42,598 nucleotides of DNA from Nostoc sp. NOS(2021) (GTDB taxonomy: Bacteria; Cyanobacteriota; Cyanobacteriia; Cyanobacteriales; Nostocaceae). The translations under genes and the position numbers were made by a program. Positions within the stretch are counted from its first letter, which is position 1. Every line of letters starts with the position of its first letter. Below, one piece after another: positions 18,746 through 28,138 of this stretch. The DNA lies in the NCBI RefSeq assembly GCF_017115025.1, contig NZ_JABXKM010000067.1, forward strand, positions 1-42,598, read 5' to 3'. Below the pieces are notes generated by a model that ran no database searches, had not been told where the DNA came from, and saw nothing but the letters and a program-made list of their open reading frames with translations.

Positions 18746-19540
18746 CTTGAGCTTGATGTGATACTGTAAAATACTCCAGGTAGAGAAAAATATTCCAGCG
18801 TTTTCAGAGATTTAGCAGCAAAGTTACGTGCAGCAGAAGAGAGAAGTTTATTTAACGATTCATACTGCTGATGTAACAGTTTTCCTGGAATAATTTCCAG
18901 TGTATCTATCAGGTAGTAGGTGAGTCTTCTTCAGGCTAGATTTCATCTATGCTGAGTACCCACGGTATACCTTTGTCAGCTGGAGGGCAGATGAATTACA
19001 GCAAAAATTTTTGTTGTGGAGGGAATCAAGAGTGCGATCGCACAAAAAATCTTTGAGTAAAAATGGTATATATTCAAAGATTGTGCTTGCGCTTTGGTGA
19101 ATTTATAGGACTTACGCATAAGAGATCCCCCAACCCCCTTAAAAAGTTGGCTCTTTAGATCCCCCCTTTTTAAGGCAGGGCTGAAATTTTCCAGGCTTTG
19201 AGTTTCCCTATATCGGATCATCTTCGCCTAGACGCGCAGAGATGATCAAGACTGTGCTGCAAAGTTAAGCGATCGCACATTTTTATTTTTGCGTCAGCAG
19301 CATCTGGTAGAGAACAGACGGGAAGTAGAAGTTCTGAGGGTTGGAAGCCGGCCTTCGTAACTTCCGTGCATTTATACAAATTGGTAGTATCAAAAATATC
19401 AATTTTTGACGAAGAACTCTGGCAGTATAATAAGTTTTGATAATTTTTAGCTGATATTGATGATTTCAACCTGGCTTTGAGCAAAAGACCTTGTAAGCAT
19501 TTACATACCAGGGAATTTGCACAGTGAAAGCTAGGGTGAC
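18746..19540. other. Intergenic region with spacer repeats and no recognised gene
   Basis: Holds an AGGACTTACGCA end at about 19109 followed by GATCCCCC..CCCCCTTAAAAAG repeat text to about 19185. Minus-strand frames 18976-19221 and 19218-19583 lack protein-like composition. The complement of about 18750-18900 reads LEIIPGKLLHQQYESLNKLL and continues SSAARNFAAKSLKTLEYFSL with no start; this could be the remnant of a lost gene but I cannot identify it. Confidence 0.4.
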
Positions 19541-20752
19541 ATGAACAACAGAGCAAACCAAAGGCATGAAGAACATCATGCAATACAATATTTCTCTATA
19601 TTCAAGCGAATGTTGATTTTTGTTGCAGAGATGTTTAGATCATGCAGCTTTGATGCTGTCGAGGTAATCCTGCGGTTGTTGCAAAATTTCCAGCCTACCA
19701 GACTTTCCTGGCTAAGGCTCAAAAACTCATCTGTGAAGACACAAGCTGCTCCTCTACCTGAAAATGAAGCAGAAAGGCTCAAAGCATTGGCGGACTACAA
19801 TATTCTGGATACCCTACCCGAACAAGCATTTGATGACTTAACTGCTCTTGCTGCCTACATTTGTAAGACTCCAATTGCTTTAATTAGCTTAGTTGATGGC
19901 GATCGGCAATGGTTTAAATCTCAGGTTGGACTAGAAGCTAGGGAAACACCCAGAGAGTTGGCTTTTTGTGCCCATGCCATTCTTCAACCAGACGATATAT
20001 TAGTGGTTCCCAACGCCATCAAGGACGATCGCTTTAATAATAATCCCCTAGTCAAAGGTAATCCCAAAATTCGTTTTTATGCTGGTGCCCCACTAGTTAC
20101 ACCCAATGGTTTTCCCATCGGAACATTGTGTGTGATCGATACCATTCCTCGTCTTTTAAGTGACCAGCAGTTAGATGCACTGCGCCGCCTAAGTCGTCAG
20201 GCGATCGCTCAGATGGAACTCATTCAGGAAGTTCGCAACCGCAAACAATCAGAGATCGAAGGAAGGCAGTTATCGCTGACGGATGAATTAACAGGTTTGC
20301 ATAACCGACGTAGCTTCTTCCTGATGGCTGAACAACAGTTAAAAATTGCTTACCGCATAAAAGCGTTGTGCTGGGTAATCTTCATTGATTTAGATGGACT
20401 AAAACAGATTAACGACACTCTTGGTCACGACATAGGAGATGCCTTGATTGTTGATGCTGCTCAATTACTCAAGCAAAGTTTTCGGAACTCGGATATTGTT
20501 GCCCGCTTGGGTGGAGATGAGTTCATTGTTTTCATCTCCAGCTACTTTCAGGATGCTGATAGTATCCAAGCGTGTCTGCAAGTAAATATCGCCAACTTTA
20601 ATCAACAGCAAAACCGTAGCTATGAACTTTCGATGAGTATGGGAATAGAGTGTTACTCACCAGAAAGTAATATGTCACTAAAACAACTAATTGCCAGGTC
20701 TGACGAATTAATGTATGCTGATAAACGTCTCAAGCGGCAATCTATTGCATGA
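19541..20752 (+). CDS. GAF-GGDEF diguanylate cyclase
   Basis: 403 residues from ATG 19541. The family-like part begins near residue 66 ([30 protein letters not shown]), where GTG 19733 is an alternative start; the extra N-terminus has no recognised domain. A GAF domain (about 90-225, with [18 protein letters not shown] and [23 protein letters not shown]) senses a small ligand, redox state or light. A GGDEF domain (about 240-400) makes cyclic di-GMP from two GTP. The active-site GGDEF is intact at 324-328, and the inhibitory I-site RNSD (315-318) lies five residues before it, so feedback control by c-di-GMP is expected. Soluble, single-gene unit. Confidence 0.92.
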   Translation: MNNRANQRHEEHHAIQYFSIFKRMLIFVAEMFRSCSFDAVEVILRLLQNFQPTRLSWLRLKNSSVKTQAAPLPENEAERLKALADYNILDTLPEQAFDDLTALAAYICKTPIALISLVDGDRQWFKSQVGLEARETPRELAFCAHAILQPDDILVVPNAIKDDRFNNNPLVKGNPKIRFYAGAPLVTPNGFPIGTLCVIDTIPRLLSDQQLDALRRLSRQAIAQMELIQEVRNRKQSEIEGRQLSLTDELTGLHNRRSFFLMAEQQLKIAYRIKALCWVIFIDLDGLKQINDTLGHDIGDALIVDAAQLLKQSFRNSDIVARLGGDEFIVFISSYFQDADSIQACLQVNIANFNQQQNRSYELSMSMGIECYSPESNMSLKQLIARSDELMYADKRLKRQSIA

Positions 20753-20814
20753 TGGGGACGGGGAAACAGGGATATATTGAATAGTTCTAAAATATTGGGA
20801 GATGCTGTACAAGA

Positions 20815-20862
20815 AAGGTGCGCGTAGGCGTAGCCTGTGGTAGACATCGCTCTTTTGCATTT
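20815..20862. repeat. Interspersed repeat fragment (GGCGTAGCCTG..GTAGACATCGC)
   Basis: GCGTAGGCGTAGCCTGTGG and TAGACATCGC resemble the fragment at about 2190-2216. Lies between the cyclase and txlA. Confidence 0.45.
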
Positions 20863-20886
20863 CTCCTACCCTATGCCTGAAAAGTG

Positions 20887-21477
20887 CTAATTTACTACCT
20901 GGCTGCCATGACTGCGGGGGTCATCTTGACTAACCATTGGTGCGACTGGGGCTGAAAATTTGGAAACTTTCCCGCTAGCTTGAGCATAGGGGAGAGACGA
21001 ACCAGTAACCAAAGCCTCTAAGTTACTAGCCATAATCGTGCGGGGTTGATCACCGATCGCTTGGGCGATGGTTTCCCCTTGCTGACTCAAAAATACAAAA
21101 TGGGGAATCCCATCCACCCGATATTTCAACATCTCTGGTAGCCACTTCGTATTATCCACATTTAGCATGACAAAATTCATCTTGTCAGCATACTCTGTTT
21201 CAAGTTGAGTGATATCTGGGGCCATTTTTTGGCAGACAGTACACCAATCAGCATAAAATTCTACTAAAGATGGTTTGCCGTTGCTGACGGCTACTTCTAG
21301 CGGTGTGGACGAATCGCTTAATTTGGCAAGGGAAGCCGAGGTTGTTTCAGTTCTCAATCCTAAGACGAGGGCAACGCTAAGAGCGATCGCTACCATTACA
21401 ATTAAGAAGTTTCTCAAACGCTTCCCGAATGGAGATTCAGACTTATCTGGAGAATTAACAGGTGAATCAGTACTCAT
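20887..21477 (-). CDS. txlA: Thylakoid thioredoxin-like protein TxlA (HCF164-type)
   Basis: 196 residues: a polar N-terminus, one membrane helix (FLIVMVAIALSVALVLGL, about 24-41) and a lumen-facing thioredoxin domain (about 55-165). The redox motif is Cys79-Thr-Val-Cys82 in EFYADWCTVCQKMAPD, and the cis-Pro is in VDGIPHFVFL. It belongs to the TxlA/HCF164 group, which supplies reductant in the lumen for disulfide reduction during cytochrome b6f assembly. The C-terminal tail (GKVSKFSAPVAPMVSQDDPRSHGSQ) is low complexity. Start ATG 21477. Monocistronic. Confidence 0.9.
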   Translation of the reverse strand: MSTDSPVNSPDKSESPFGKRLRNFLIVMVAIALSVALVLGLRTETTSASLAKLSDSSTPLEVAVSNGKPSLVEFYADWCTVCQKMAPDITQLETEYADKMNFVMLNVDNTKWLPEMLKYRVDGIPHFVFLSQQGETIAQAIGDQPRTIMASNLEALVTGSSLPYAQASGKVSKFSAPVAPMVSQDDPRSHGSQVVN

Positions 21478-21668
21478 AACAGAATTATTAAAACTTATTA
21501 AGCAATTTCTTCTTCAGTTTAGCTGACTCCAGCCCCTCTTTAACTCTCCACCTTTAGCTAATTCGCCGGCAGCCCCCGTCCTAGCAATTTTTCATCTTTT
21601 TAATACGTAATTTGATACTCAAAATGGGTATTACAAATAAGTACTTGAGATGAAATAGGTTTTAAAAG

Positions 21669-22226
21669 ATGATTTTAAGCTTCAGAAATATCAGCGCTGT
21701 GTGTGCGGTATTTTTATTAGTCAGCGTTAGCAGCTTTCATAAGTCAGCCATAGCTACTATAAACAACCAGTCTCTACTGATAGCACAGCAGACTAAAACC
21801 CAGCCACACCCAGTTTTTAAATCTATTTTGCCCAAATTAAAGCAAAAGACTCAAATTAAGATTTTATTGCCGAAGTTTATTCCTGAGTCGGATGGGGAAA
21901 ATCCAATTTACGCGACTATAGAAGCTGCTACGCCAAAAAACTATGATATTTTACTGGGTTTCACTCCCGACTGTTATGGTGCTTCTGCTTGTCGTTTGGG
22001 CGCTGTTTCGGCTGAAGCCGTAACCCACAAAACACCCCGCCTTAGTGGTAAACGTGTATCCTTAACTAAGGGAATCACTGGCTATTTTGTAGATTTTACT
22101 TGTGGTGCTGGTTGCTCGGATGCTACCTTGACTTGGCGGCAACAGGGTGTGCAATATGTTGTTGGGCTAAAAGCAGGCGATCGCACTTCTTTGGTAAAAA
22201 TGGCTAATTCTGCGATTAATCCCTAG
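21669..22226 (+). CDS. Exported conserved hypothetical protein
   Basis: 185 residues with a signal peptide (ISAVCAVFLLVSVSSFHKSAIA, cut near 30). The mature part is beta-rich, with the motifs IKILLPKFIPESDGENPIYATIE, YDILLGFTPDCYGASACRLGAV and GYFVDFTCGAGCSDATLTWRQQGVQYVVGL. Two Cys pairs (CYGASAC and CGAGC) probably form disulfides in the periplasm. I do not know a named family. The stop overlaps the stop of the convergent gene by four bases. Confidence 0.68.
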   Translation: MILSFRNISAVCAVFLLVSVSSFHKSAIATINNQSLLIAQQTKTQPHPVFKSILPKLKQKTQIKILLPKFIPESDGENPIYATIEAATPKNYDILLGFTPDCYGASACRLGAVSAEAVTHKTPRLSGKRVSLTKGITGYFVDFTCGAGCSDATLTWRQQGVQYVVGLKAGDRTSLVKMANSAINP

Positions 22227-22756
22227 CTAACGTCAGAGTTCGATTTTACTTCCCAGTGAAACAGCCGTGGCAATTGAGACACATCTATGGCGTAGTTAAC
22301 AATCCACATCACCAATTCAAAAACCAACACATATCGTACCCACTGCAACTCGCTTTTAGCTTCCATTAGTGTCAAACCTTCATACAACTGCCAGAAGCGG
22401 TAAGGCAGGTATATATAAGGAACCATCACCCACACTACATTTTGCAACTGCCTAAGCGTCACTATCTCAGAGATGATTTGCAACCCTAATACGATAAAAT
22501 ACCAACCAAGCACAGCTAACACACTGCGATCGCCCCACCATACACCCCACAATAGCATGGCCACTAATGGCGGCACTATTGCTAGTAGTTGCACTGAGCC
22601 AAACCAGATTTTATACCAATCGGGAAATGGTAGAGGTAGGGTATAGGGCTTTGTGTGTTTCCACCCCCAGTTGACAACCACAATAAAAAGTGTGGCAATT
22701 AGGAAAAAGACGAGATTTTCTAGGAACAGATAGAGGTTGATGTTTAAAGAAGTCAC
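22223..22756 (-). CDS. Polytopic membrane protein, conserved hypothetical
   Basis: 177 residues with about five membrane helices: LFLENLVFFLIATLFIVVVNW, LLAIVPPLVAMLLWGVWWG, SVLAVLGWYFIVLGLQIIS, NVVWVMVPYIYLPYRFW and VRYVLVFELVMWIVNYAID. Short polar loops, no catalytic motif and no recognised family. Tail-to-tail with the exported protein, overlapping by four bases, so they may share a bidirectional end but not an operon. Confidence 0.65.
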   Translation of the reverse strand: MTSLNINLYLFLENLVFFLIATLFIVVVNWGWKHTKPYTLPLPFPDWYKIWFGSVQLLAIVPPLVAMLLWGVWWGDRSVLAVLGWYFIVLGLQIISEIVTLRQLQNVVWVMVPYIYLPYRFWQLYEGLTLMEAKSELQWVRYVLVFELVMWIVNYAIDVSQLPRLFHWEVKSNSDVS

Positions 22757-22770
22757 GTCGCTTCACTCAG

Positions 22771-22795
22771 AATTCAAAATTCAAAATTCAAAATT
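22771..22795. repeat. Heptamer tandem repeat (AATTCAA type)
   Basis: Just over three copies of AATTCAA/AAATTCA, just upstream of the minus-strand membrane protein gene. It is the complement of the array at 29943-29989. Confidence 0.8.
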
Positions 22796-22964
22796 AACAA
22801 TCCCCATAAATATATTTAGTTGCTCTGTATCCTTTTCTTTTTCGGTCATAAGGGTATTATCAAGCTATGATGTTTGTGGCTTCAGTAAATAAATATACTT
22901 ATACCGATTCTCAATTGCATGGAATACAAACTACTCGTAGGTGCACAGTCAACTTAAGACCTGG

Positions 22965-23104
22965 CGAATAGAATTCGCGGCTACACAAACGAACGCGAAC
23001 AGCGTCTCGTAGAGAAGTCCACCTCCGTGGACTAATACAAAATCAAGGGTTTTTAACCCACGCAGGTGGGTTTTGCTTGTGTAGACGCGGTTTATAACCG
23101 CCCT
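22965..23104. repeat. Interspersed inverted-repeat element
   Basis: GAATTCGCGGCTACACAAAC on the left and GTGTAGACGCGGTTTATAAC on the right are imperfect inverted copies, enclosing CCACCTCCGTGG and AACCCACGCAGGTGGGTT hairpins. Typical Nostoc spacer repeat; no gene in 22757-23221. Confidence 0.55.
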
Positions 23105-23221
23105 TTTAACGTTAAGTTGACACGCATGAGCAATGCTGTGCCCCTACCATCTCTTGCATCCAAACGAAAACTGCTATAGTCTCTACAATAAAACATTTAC
23201 TAAGGAGCTACGAAAAATATT

Positions 23222-23827
23222 TCAACTTTTGTTTGCTCTATTTTCTTGTATTACATGAATAATTGATGGCACTAAAGAAATAACTATAATTAATCCAATA
23301 ATCGGTAACAAATACTTATCCACTTGTTCCGGTGGCAGAGATTTTCCTAAGAAAAACCCTAACATGGTGATGCCGAATGTCCAAAGAAAGCCACCGATTA
23401 AGTTGTAAGACATAAATGTTCGATAATGCATCGCACCAATCCCAGCCACAATCGGCGCGAAAGTCCGTACAATGGGTAAAAAACGTGCTAAAACAATCGT
23501 TTTTTTACCGTGCTGTTGATAAAAATTTTGGGTTTTAACTAGATGTTTTTTACGAAACAACCATGAATCTTCTTTTTGAAATAGTCTTCTGCCAAATTTA
23601 TGCCCAGTAAAATAGCCAACATTGTCACCTAAGACTGCACAAATAAAAGCACCAAAAATCAGAACCCAAATGTTTAGTAAATTCTGAGATGCGACAAATC
23701 CAGCAGTGAACAATAAACTATCTCCAGGCAGAAAAAAACCAATTAACAAGCCAGATTCAGCAAAGACAATTGCCCAGACCCCAAAGTAGCCAATTGATTT
23801 AATCAGCTGTGGTAAATCTAAATGCAT
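23222..23827 (-). CDS. DedA-family membrane protein
   Basis: 201 residues, of the DedA (VTT/SNARE-associated) family. Signature regions are present: FAESGLLIGFFLPGDSLLFTAGFVAS, LGDNVGYFTGHKFGRRLF, HGKKTIVLARFLPIVRTFAPIVAGIGAMHYRTF and YNLIGGFLWTFGI. The re-entrant-loop acid (Glu in FAESG) and the Arg of RFLPIVRTF, needed in family members for lipid scramblase or flippase activity and membrane-potential homeostasis, are intact. Four to five membrane segments. Start ATG 23827. Monocistronic. Confidence 0.92.
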   Translation of the reverse strand: MHLDLPQLIKSIGYFGVWAIVFAESGLLIGFFLPGDSLLFTAGFVASQNLLNIWVLIFGAFICAVLGDNVGYFTGHKFGRRLFQKEDSWLFRKKHLVKTQNFYQQHGKKTIVLARFLPIVRTFAPIVAGIGAMHYRTFMSYNLIGGFLWTFGITMLGFFLGKSLPPEQVDKYLLPIIGLIIVISLVPSIIHVIQENRANKS

Positions 23828-23967
23828 AGAATTTCTTACCTTTCAACAATAGATCCACAACATCTTAACGTTTAGTAATTTTCCTGAATAAAAAGTAATA
23901 TTAAATTTACGTAAAGTTATTGTGTAATTTTGGGAAATGTCATCACAGATGGCAGGTTTTGGGTTAT

Positions 23968-24759
23968 ATGTGCAAGATGCGAAGATATTTGAAAGTACTA
24001 AGACTATTTTGGAGTGCTGCGATCGCAGCAGAGTTAGAATATCGGATTAACTTTTTCATAGCTACCCTCAGCAGCTTGGGAAATCTTGTCGGCAGCCTTT
24101 TTGGTCTATTCTTGTTTTACCGAACTGGCTACACTTTTAGTGGCTGGTCATGGGAAGCTGCTTTAGTAGTTCTAGGAATTTTTACCTTACTCCAAGGATT
24201 TTCTGCTACGTTTCTGGCGTCGAACTTGAATCGCATTGTCCGCCATGTACAGCAAGGCACTTTGGACTTTATATTATTAAAACCTATCCGCAGTCAGTTT
24301 TGGCTTTCCACCCATACCCTTTCACCTTGGGGACTGCCTGATCTAGTTTTTGGTAGTATTATTATTGACTATGCAGGTAAACGCCTCGGTGTAGGGATAG
24401 ACGGCTATCTACTTGGTATGCTGCCGTTATTGTTTAGCTTGGTGATTTTATACAGCCTGTGGTTTATGCTGGGAGCGACGAGTATCTGGTTCGTCAAAAT
24501 ATACAACGCTACCGAAGTGTTGCGTGGTTTATTAGAAGCTGGACGATATCCCATCGCCGCATATCCCACTGCTTACCGCTTTTTCTTCACCTTTGTGATG
24601 CCAGTAGCTTTTTTAACTACCATACCAGCCCAAGCGCTGTTGGGTCGGAGTGAAATTAACTGGTTGATAGGTGCGGCAATATTAGCAGTAGCGTTGTTTT
24701 TGGTTTCCACTTGGTTTTGGCGGTTTGCGTTGCGCTTTTATACTAGTGCTTCGAGTTAG
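23968..24759 (+). CDS. ABC-2 family transporter permease
   Basis: 263 residues from ATG 23968 (MCKMRRYLKVLRLFWSAAIAAELEYRINFF); ATG 23977 is equally possible, and the frame extends to 23920. Six membrane segments, with the family motifs EYRINFFIATLSSLGNLVGSLFGLFLFYR, VRHVQQGTLDFILLKPIRSQF and FVMPVAFLTTIPAQALLG. This is the single-gene type of ABC-2 permease (DUF990-like) that works with a partner permease and an ATPase in export of an unknown substrate. Neither partner is adjacent. The P450 remnant begins 6 bp downstream. Confidence 0.85.
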   Translation: MCKMRRYLKVLRLFWSAAIAAELEYRINFFIATLSSLGNLVGSLFGLFLFYRTGYTFSGWSWEAALVVLGIFTLLQGFSATFLASNLNRIVRHVQQGTLDFILLKPIRSQFWLSTHTLSPWGLPDLVFGSIIIDYAGKRLGVGIDGYLLGMLPLLFSLVILYSLWFMLGATSIWFVKIYNATEVLRGLLEAGRYPIAAYPTAYRFFFTFVMPVAFLTTIPAQALLGRSEINWLIGAAILAVALFLVSTWFWRFALRFYTSASS

Positions 24760-24765
24760 AGAGAT

Positions 24766-25167
24766 ATGAAAAGTAATCAAATTCCTCCTGGAAGGTTTGG
24801 TATACCTATATTAGGTGAAACTGAGTTTAAAGGTTATCACGTTCCTGCTGGTTGGCAGTTGCTTTATTCAATTGTGATAACTCATAGCCTAAAGGAAATC
24901 TATCATGAACCAGAGCGTTTTGATCCAGATCGTTTCAGTCCCCAACGCCAAGAACACAAAAAGTATCCTTTTAGTTTAGTTGGTTTCGGTGGTGGGCCAC
25001 GCATCTGTATTGGTATAGCCTTTGCCAAAATGGAAATGAAGATTATTGCTGCCCACCTTCTACGCAATTATCATTGGGAGATATTACCCAATCAAAGTTT
25101 AGAAACAGTGTTCTTTCCCAGCAATCGCCCCAAAGATGGGTTACGGGTTCGATTTCAACCTCGGTGA
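24766..25167 (+). pseudogene. Cytochrome P450 with a large in-frame internal deletion
   Basis: 133 residues where about 440 are expected. Residues 1-19 (MKSNQIPPGRFGIPILGET) are the normal P450 N-terminus of the CYP120-like group. They join directly to the C-terminal region (EFKGYHVPAGWQLLYSIVITH), which continues through the PERF motif, the heme loop FGGGPRICIG (Cys81) and FPSNRPKDGLRV. The I helix, the ExxR motif and all substrate contacts are missing, so it cannot be a working monooxygenase even though the heme Cys remains. The open frame is kept, suggesting either a recent precise deletion or a retained short protein. Starts 6 bp after the permease and could be co-transcribed. Confidence 0.85.
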
Positions 25168-25175
25168 AATGTTTT

Positions 25176-25904
25176 ATGGCATCTCAAATAGACATACATT
25201 TGCCTAATGGAGTTTTAGAACGCTTGCAAAATGTGAAAGATTTTGTGGGCGGAAGCGTTAAATCTCTAAGTAACTCAGCACAACAAGTTGGGGAGTCTTT
25301 GAATACAACAACTGATAGAGCAATTAATACGGTTACAACAAGCTTAGAGCAAACTTGGCAAACTGCTGATAAATTTAAGAGTACAACATCGGGAGCAGTT
25401 AAAGATGTAATGGCATCTTCTGCAAGTGATTGGCTGACACAACACCCGATATTTTTTAGGTTAGTTCAAATACTAGGTTGGGGAGCTAATCACCCAATTA
25501 TTAGTATAGTGATTTTGCTGTTTGCACTTGCCCTACTTTGGAGCATCATCAAAGCAATTGTCCGCTTGATTGAAACAGCTAGTTGGTCAATACTCCAAGT
25601 ACCGATAAAATTACTTCAGGCTTTGATTAAAGTTAGTTTTCTATCCTTAGTTAAAGTTGGGAGTTTTGCTATTCAACGAATCACAGGCGCTAAAAAAACT
25701 GATAATCTGCCTACTTTATTACCTGAAAGTTTTCAACCAAATAAACAACAACGATTAGCAGAAATTTCTCATCGTTTAGAAGCAATTCAAAAGGAACAAA
25801 ATCAGCTTTTACAAGAAGCAGCAGACTTGATTGCTACCGACACAATTGATATAGAAATCTCAAAAATTAAACAGCTAAAAAGCGCTGAATCACATCTTGG
25901 CTGA
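25176..25904 (+). CDS. Conserved cyanobacterial membrane protein with coiled coil
   Basis: 242 residues from ATG 25176 (MASQIDIHLPNGVLERLQNV); the frame is open upstream within the P450 remnant. A helical, Ser/Thr-rich N-terminal half (about 1-100) precedes two closely spaced hydrophobic helices (PIISIVILLFALALLWSII and a second amphipathic one, about 120-180), and a C-terminal coiled coil (KQQRLAEISHRLEAIQKEQNQLLQEAADLI). No known domain. The last 12 codons and the stop overlap, antisense, the end of a urtE remnant. Confidence 0.65.
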   Translation: MASQIDIHLPNGVLERLQNVKDFVGGSVKSLSNSAQQVGESLNTTTDRAINTVTTSLEQTWQTADKFKSTTSGAVKDVMASSASDWLTQHPIFFRLVQILGWGANHPIISIVILLFALALLWSIIKAIVRLIETASWSILQVPIKLLQALIKVSFLSLVKVGSFAIQRITGAKKTDNLPTLLPESFQPNKQQRLAEISHRLEAIQKEQNQLLQEAADLIATDTIDIEISKIKQLKSAESHLG

Positions 25905-26144
25905 GTTCGGCTGTTGAATCGGAAGCGACAATACCACCTTTTTGCATAGCGTATATAGTAGTCAGCTTGACGGGGATTCATCTAAGACGAGTAATTGAGG
26001 CTGTCCTATTAAAGCACGTGCGATCGCTAATTGTTGCTGCTGTCCCCCACTCAAATCACCACCCATCCGCGAAAGCATGGTTTTTAACACCGGGAATAAG
26101 CTAAAAACTTCCTCTGGAATTTCTGCTTTTTTTACTGGTTTGCG
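25867..26144 (-). pseudogene. urtE: Remnant of urtE, urea ABC transporter ATPase
   Basis: The complement of about 25965-26144 reads RKPVKKAEIPEEVFSLFPVL, then the ABC signature LSGGQQQQLAIARALIGQPQ and Walker B LLVLDE. In another frame, 25867-25955 reads YAMQKGGIVASDSTAELSQD, then VIQRFLAV and TAA (25867-25869). These are the middle and the C-terminus of UrtE, the second ATPase of the urea/short-chain amide transporter; about 40 residues between them are deleted and the N-terminal half with Walker A is absent. No urtABCD genes are nearby. Clearly non-functional; a complete copy presumably exists elsewhere. Confidence 0.82.
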
Positions 26145-26237
26145 CCTAGCCTACGATTCTTTCTTAACTGAACCGTATTGGATTAGAATGACAATAAGAT
26201 TCAGTTGTAGTCTGTGTAGGGTAAGAAGACAAAGCAA

Positions 26238-26846
26238 ATGACCCAAACGACGAAAACTCAAAAACTGCTGACCTTTGAGGAGTATCTTACCTATGACGAT
26301 GGTACAGACACGCGCTATGAGTTGGTGGATGGAGAACTAGTCGAGATGCCACCTGAAAGTCAGGAAAATAGCAATCTGGCAAGATTTCTATTCGTTGAAC
26401 TACTAAAACATTTCCCCTTTTATTTAATTGCTCACAAGGATACAGAAATTGAGGTGGCGGGGCGACGGGCGAGATGTCGTTTACCTGACTTAATGGTTCA
26501 CACAGAAGAATCTTATGCTGCCCTTATCGGTGCTACTCGTGCTACCCTCACCCGTGATATGCCGCCGCCTGCGCTAGTGATTGAAATTGTTTCTCCGGGA
26601 ACAGCGAACCGCGTTCGTGATTATCGCTACAAGCGGACGGAGTATGCCGCTAGGGAAATATTGGAATATTGGATTGTTGACCCACAGATGCAACAAATTA
26701 CGATTTGCCAGTGGGTGGAGGGGCAGTATGAGGATAAGGTATTTACAGGTGCGACTTGCATGGAATCAGTGGTAATTACTAATTGTGCGCTAACAGTAGA
26801 ACAGGTGTTTAAGAGCGCAAACCGACCAGAATTACCAGGCGAATAG
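26238..26846 (+). CDS. Uma2-family (DUF820) putative endonuclease
   Basis: 202 residues of the large cyanobacterial Uma2 family, with a PD-(D/E)XK nuclease fold. Order: [31 protein letters not shown] at the start; the core RLPDLMV (Asp about 92), [12 protein letters not shown] (Glu) and [21 protein letters not shown] (Lys); then a C-terminal beta segment. All core residues are present. These genes are amplified in Nostocales and often linked with mobile DNA, but the biological target is unknown. Start ATG 26238. Stands alone after the urtE remnant. Confidence 0.9.
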   Translation: MTQTTKTQKLLTFEEYLTYDDGTDTRYELVDGELVEMPPESQENSNLARFLFVELLKHFPFYLIAHKDTEIEVAGRRARCRLPDLMVHTEESYAALIGATRATLTRDMPPPALVIEIVSPGTANRVRDYRYKRTEYAAREILEYWIVDPQMQQITICQWVEGQYEDKVFTGATCMESVVITNCALTVEQVFKSANRPELPGE

Positions 26847-26984
26847 AAAGTGCGAGCGAGTTTTTCATTCTTGCTTTTGTTCCATATCAACCTTTAAAAT
26901 GTGATATTAGTACGATAGGTTACTAATAAAAAGTTAACTTTATACATATTTTGGAGTTTGTGTAATAAAAAGTTATTGTTACGG

Positions 26985-28124
26985 TTAAAGAGATAGCTGG
27001 GCAATAATTTCATCTTTATTGCCAGCAGCAAACTTAGCAAAACGCTCCGCTAAGGGTGGTACAATCACCAAAGGATTACTAAACCCAGCAAAAACATGAA
27101 CGCCCTCAAATCCTGGGATAGCACCAATTAAGGCGAGTCTGTCGCTACTGAATGCCACCAAGCAGTGATACCAAGTTCCTGGTAAATTCTCCAAAGCTGG
27201 CAAAATTTGCTTTATACTTCTTCGCAACCATTTTTCACTTACCTCTGAGTTGACTTTAGCATGAGGATCTGCGATCGCACGGCTAATTTGACCAATGCGG
27301 ATACTACCATCTTGAAACTGAATTGCACCCGCATCTAAAATCGGTGTTACTAACTCATTACCAAGTTCATCCCACAATTCATCAACTTGACTAGATTCAG
27401 CTTCTAGTTGAAACCGTTGCAGATTAGCCGGCATAACTAAGGTGCGTAACTGCACATCTAGAGGTGGGGTTTCAATTATTTCTGCGTGGGTAAAATATAA
27501 CTTGATGGGAATACCAGCAGTTTTTAGAAGCTGGCGGCTGAGTCCACCCGCACAAATGACAATGTTAGCACTGTGGAAAGTTGCAGTGGTGGTTTTTACA
27601 CCATTTTGCAGTACTTGCAATACTTGGGTAATCTGCATTTCACCCCCAGCCCGCAGAAAGGCTTGGATGTAGGCTTGTGCTGTTTTTTCTGGGTGAATAT
27701 GACCGTGTTTGACAGTTAAAGCACCAGATATCGCCTCTCTATTTAGCTGCGGTTCCAACTCACAAGCTTCTTGAACACTCAGTAAACGGGGTGGAATGGC
27801 AAAATGATTATATGATGCAGCAGTTGCTTCTGGGTAACAATCGGCTGAAATAGTAAGTAATAAATCTAATTCCCGAAATTGGATATCAGCGTCTAATTCT
27901 TGAGATAGGATATGGTAACGCGCGATCGCATCTTCGCACAATTGCCGAGTTAATAGCGTACTACCAGACCAATAGGCAAGCCCACCATAACTATAGCGAG
28001 TTGCATTCTGTGGTCTGGTGTATTGCTCCAACAAAAGTACAGAAAAGCCTGCTTTAGCCAGTTCATAGGCGAGTGTAGCACCAGTAATTCCGCCGCCAAC
28101 CACAATCCAGTCGTAGGTTTTCAT
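26985..28124 (-). CDS. FAD-dependent oxidoreductase (DAO family)
   Basis: 379 residues. The N-terminal dinucleotide-binding motif VVGGGITGATLAYELAKAGF (Gly10, Gly12, Gly15) is followed by the DAO-type substrate domain with GHIHPEKTAQAYIQAFLRAGG and NIVICAGGLSRQLL, and near the C-terminus IGAIPGFEGVHVFAGFSNPL. These enzymes oxidise the C-N bond of amino acids or related amines (glycine oxidase, D-amino acid dehydrogenase, sarcosine oxidase types); the exact substrate is not readable. It lies 38 bp downstream of the 2-oxoglutarate oxygenase gene on the same strand, so the two are probably co-transcribed. Confidence 0.88.
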   Translation of the reverse strand: MKTYDWIVVGGGITGATLAYELAKAGFSVLLLEQYTRPQNATRYSYGGLAYWSGSTLLTRQLCEDAIARYHILSQELDADIQFRELDLLLTISADCYPEATAASYNHFAIPPRLLSVQEACELEPQLNREAISGALTVKHGHIHPEKTAQAYIQAFLRAGGEMQITQVLQVLQNGVKTTTATFHSANIVICAGGLSRQLLKTAGIPIKLYFTHAEIIETPPLDVQLRTLVMPANLQRFQLEAESSQVDELWDELGNELVTPILDAGAIQFQDGSIRIGQISRAIADPHAKVNSEVSEKWLRRSIKQILPALENLPGTWYHCLVAFSSDRLALIGAIPGFEGVHVFAGFSNPLVIVPPLAERFAKFAAGNKDEIIAQLSL

Positions 28125-28138
28125 TTAAATATCTTTCT

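Noticed and set aside
15928..19540. Complete insertion sequence or integrated element carrying the dioxygenase
   Set aside because: No transposase, integrase or pair of shared ends encloses the gene. The inverted repeats found are separate short elements.
19218..19583. 121-codon minus-strand gene
   Set aside because: It overlaps the start of the cyclase gene, is rich in Ser, Cys and Leu without pattern, and its DNA includes dispersed repeat text.
25960..26144. ATPase partner for the ABC-2 permease at 23968
   Set aside because: The ATPase text matches UrtE of the urea uptake system, is on the opposite strand and is truncated, so it is not the missing exporter subunit.
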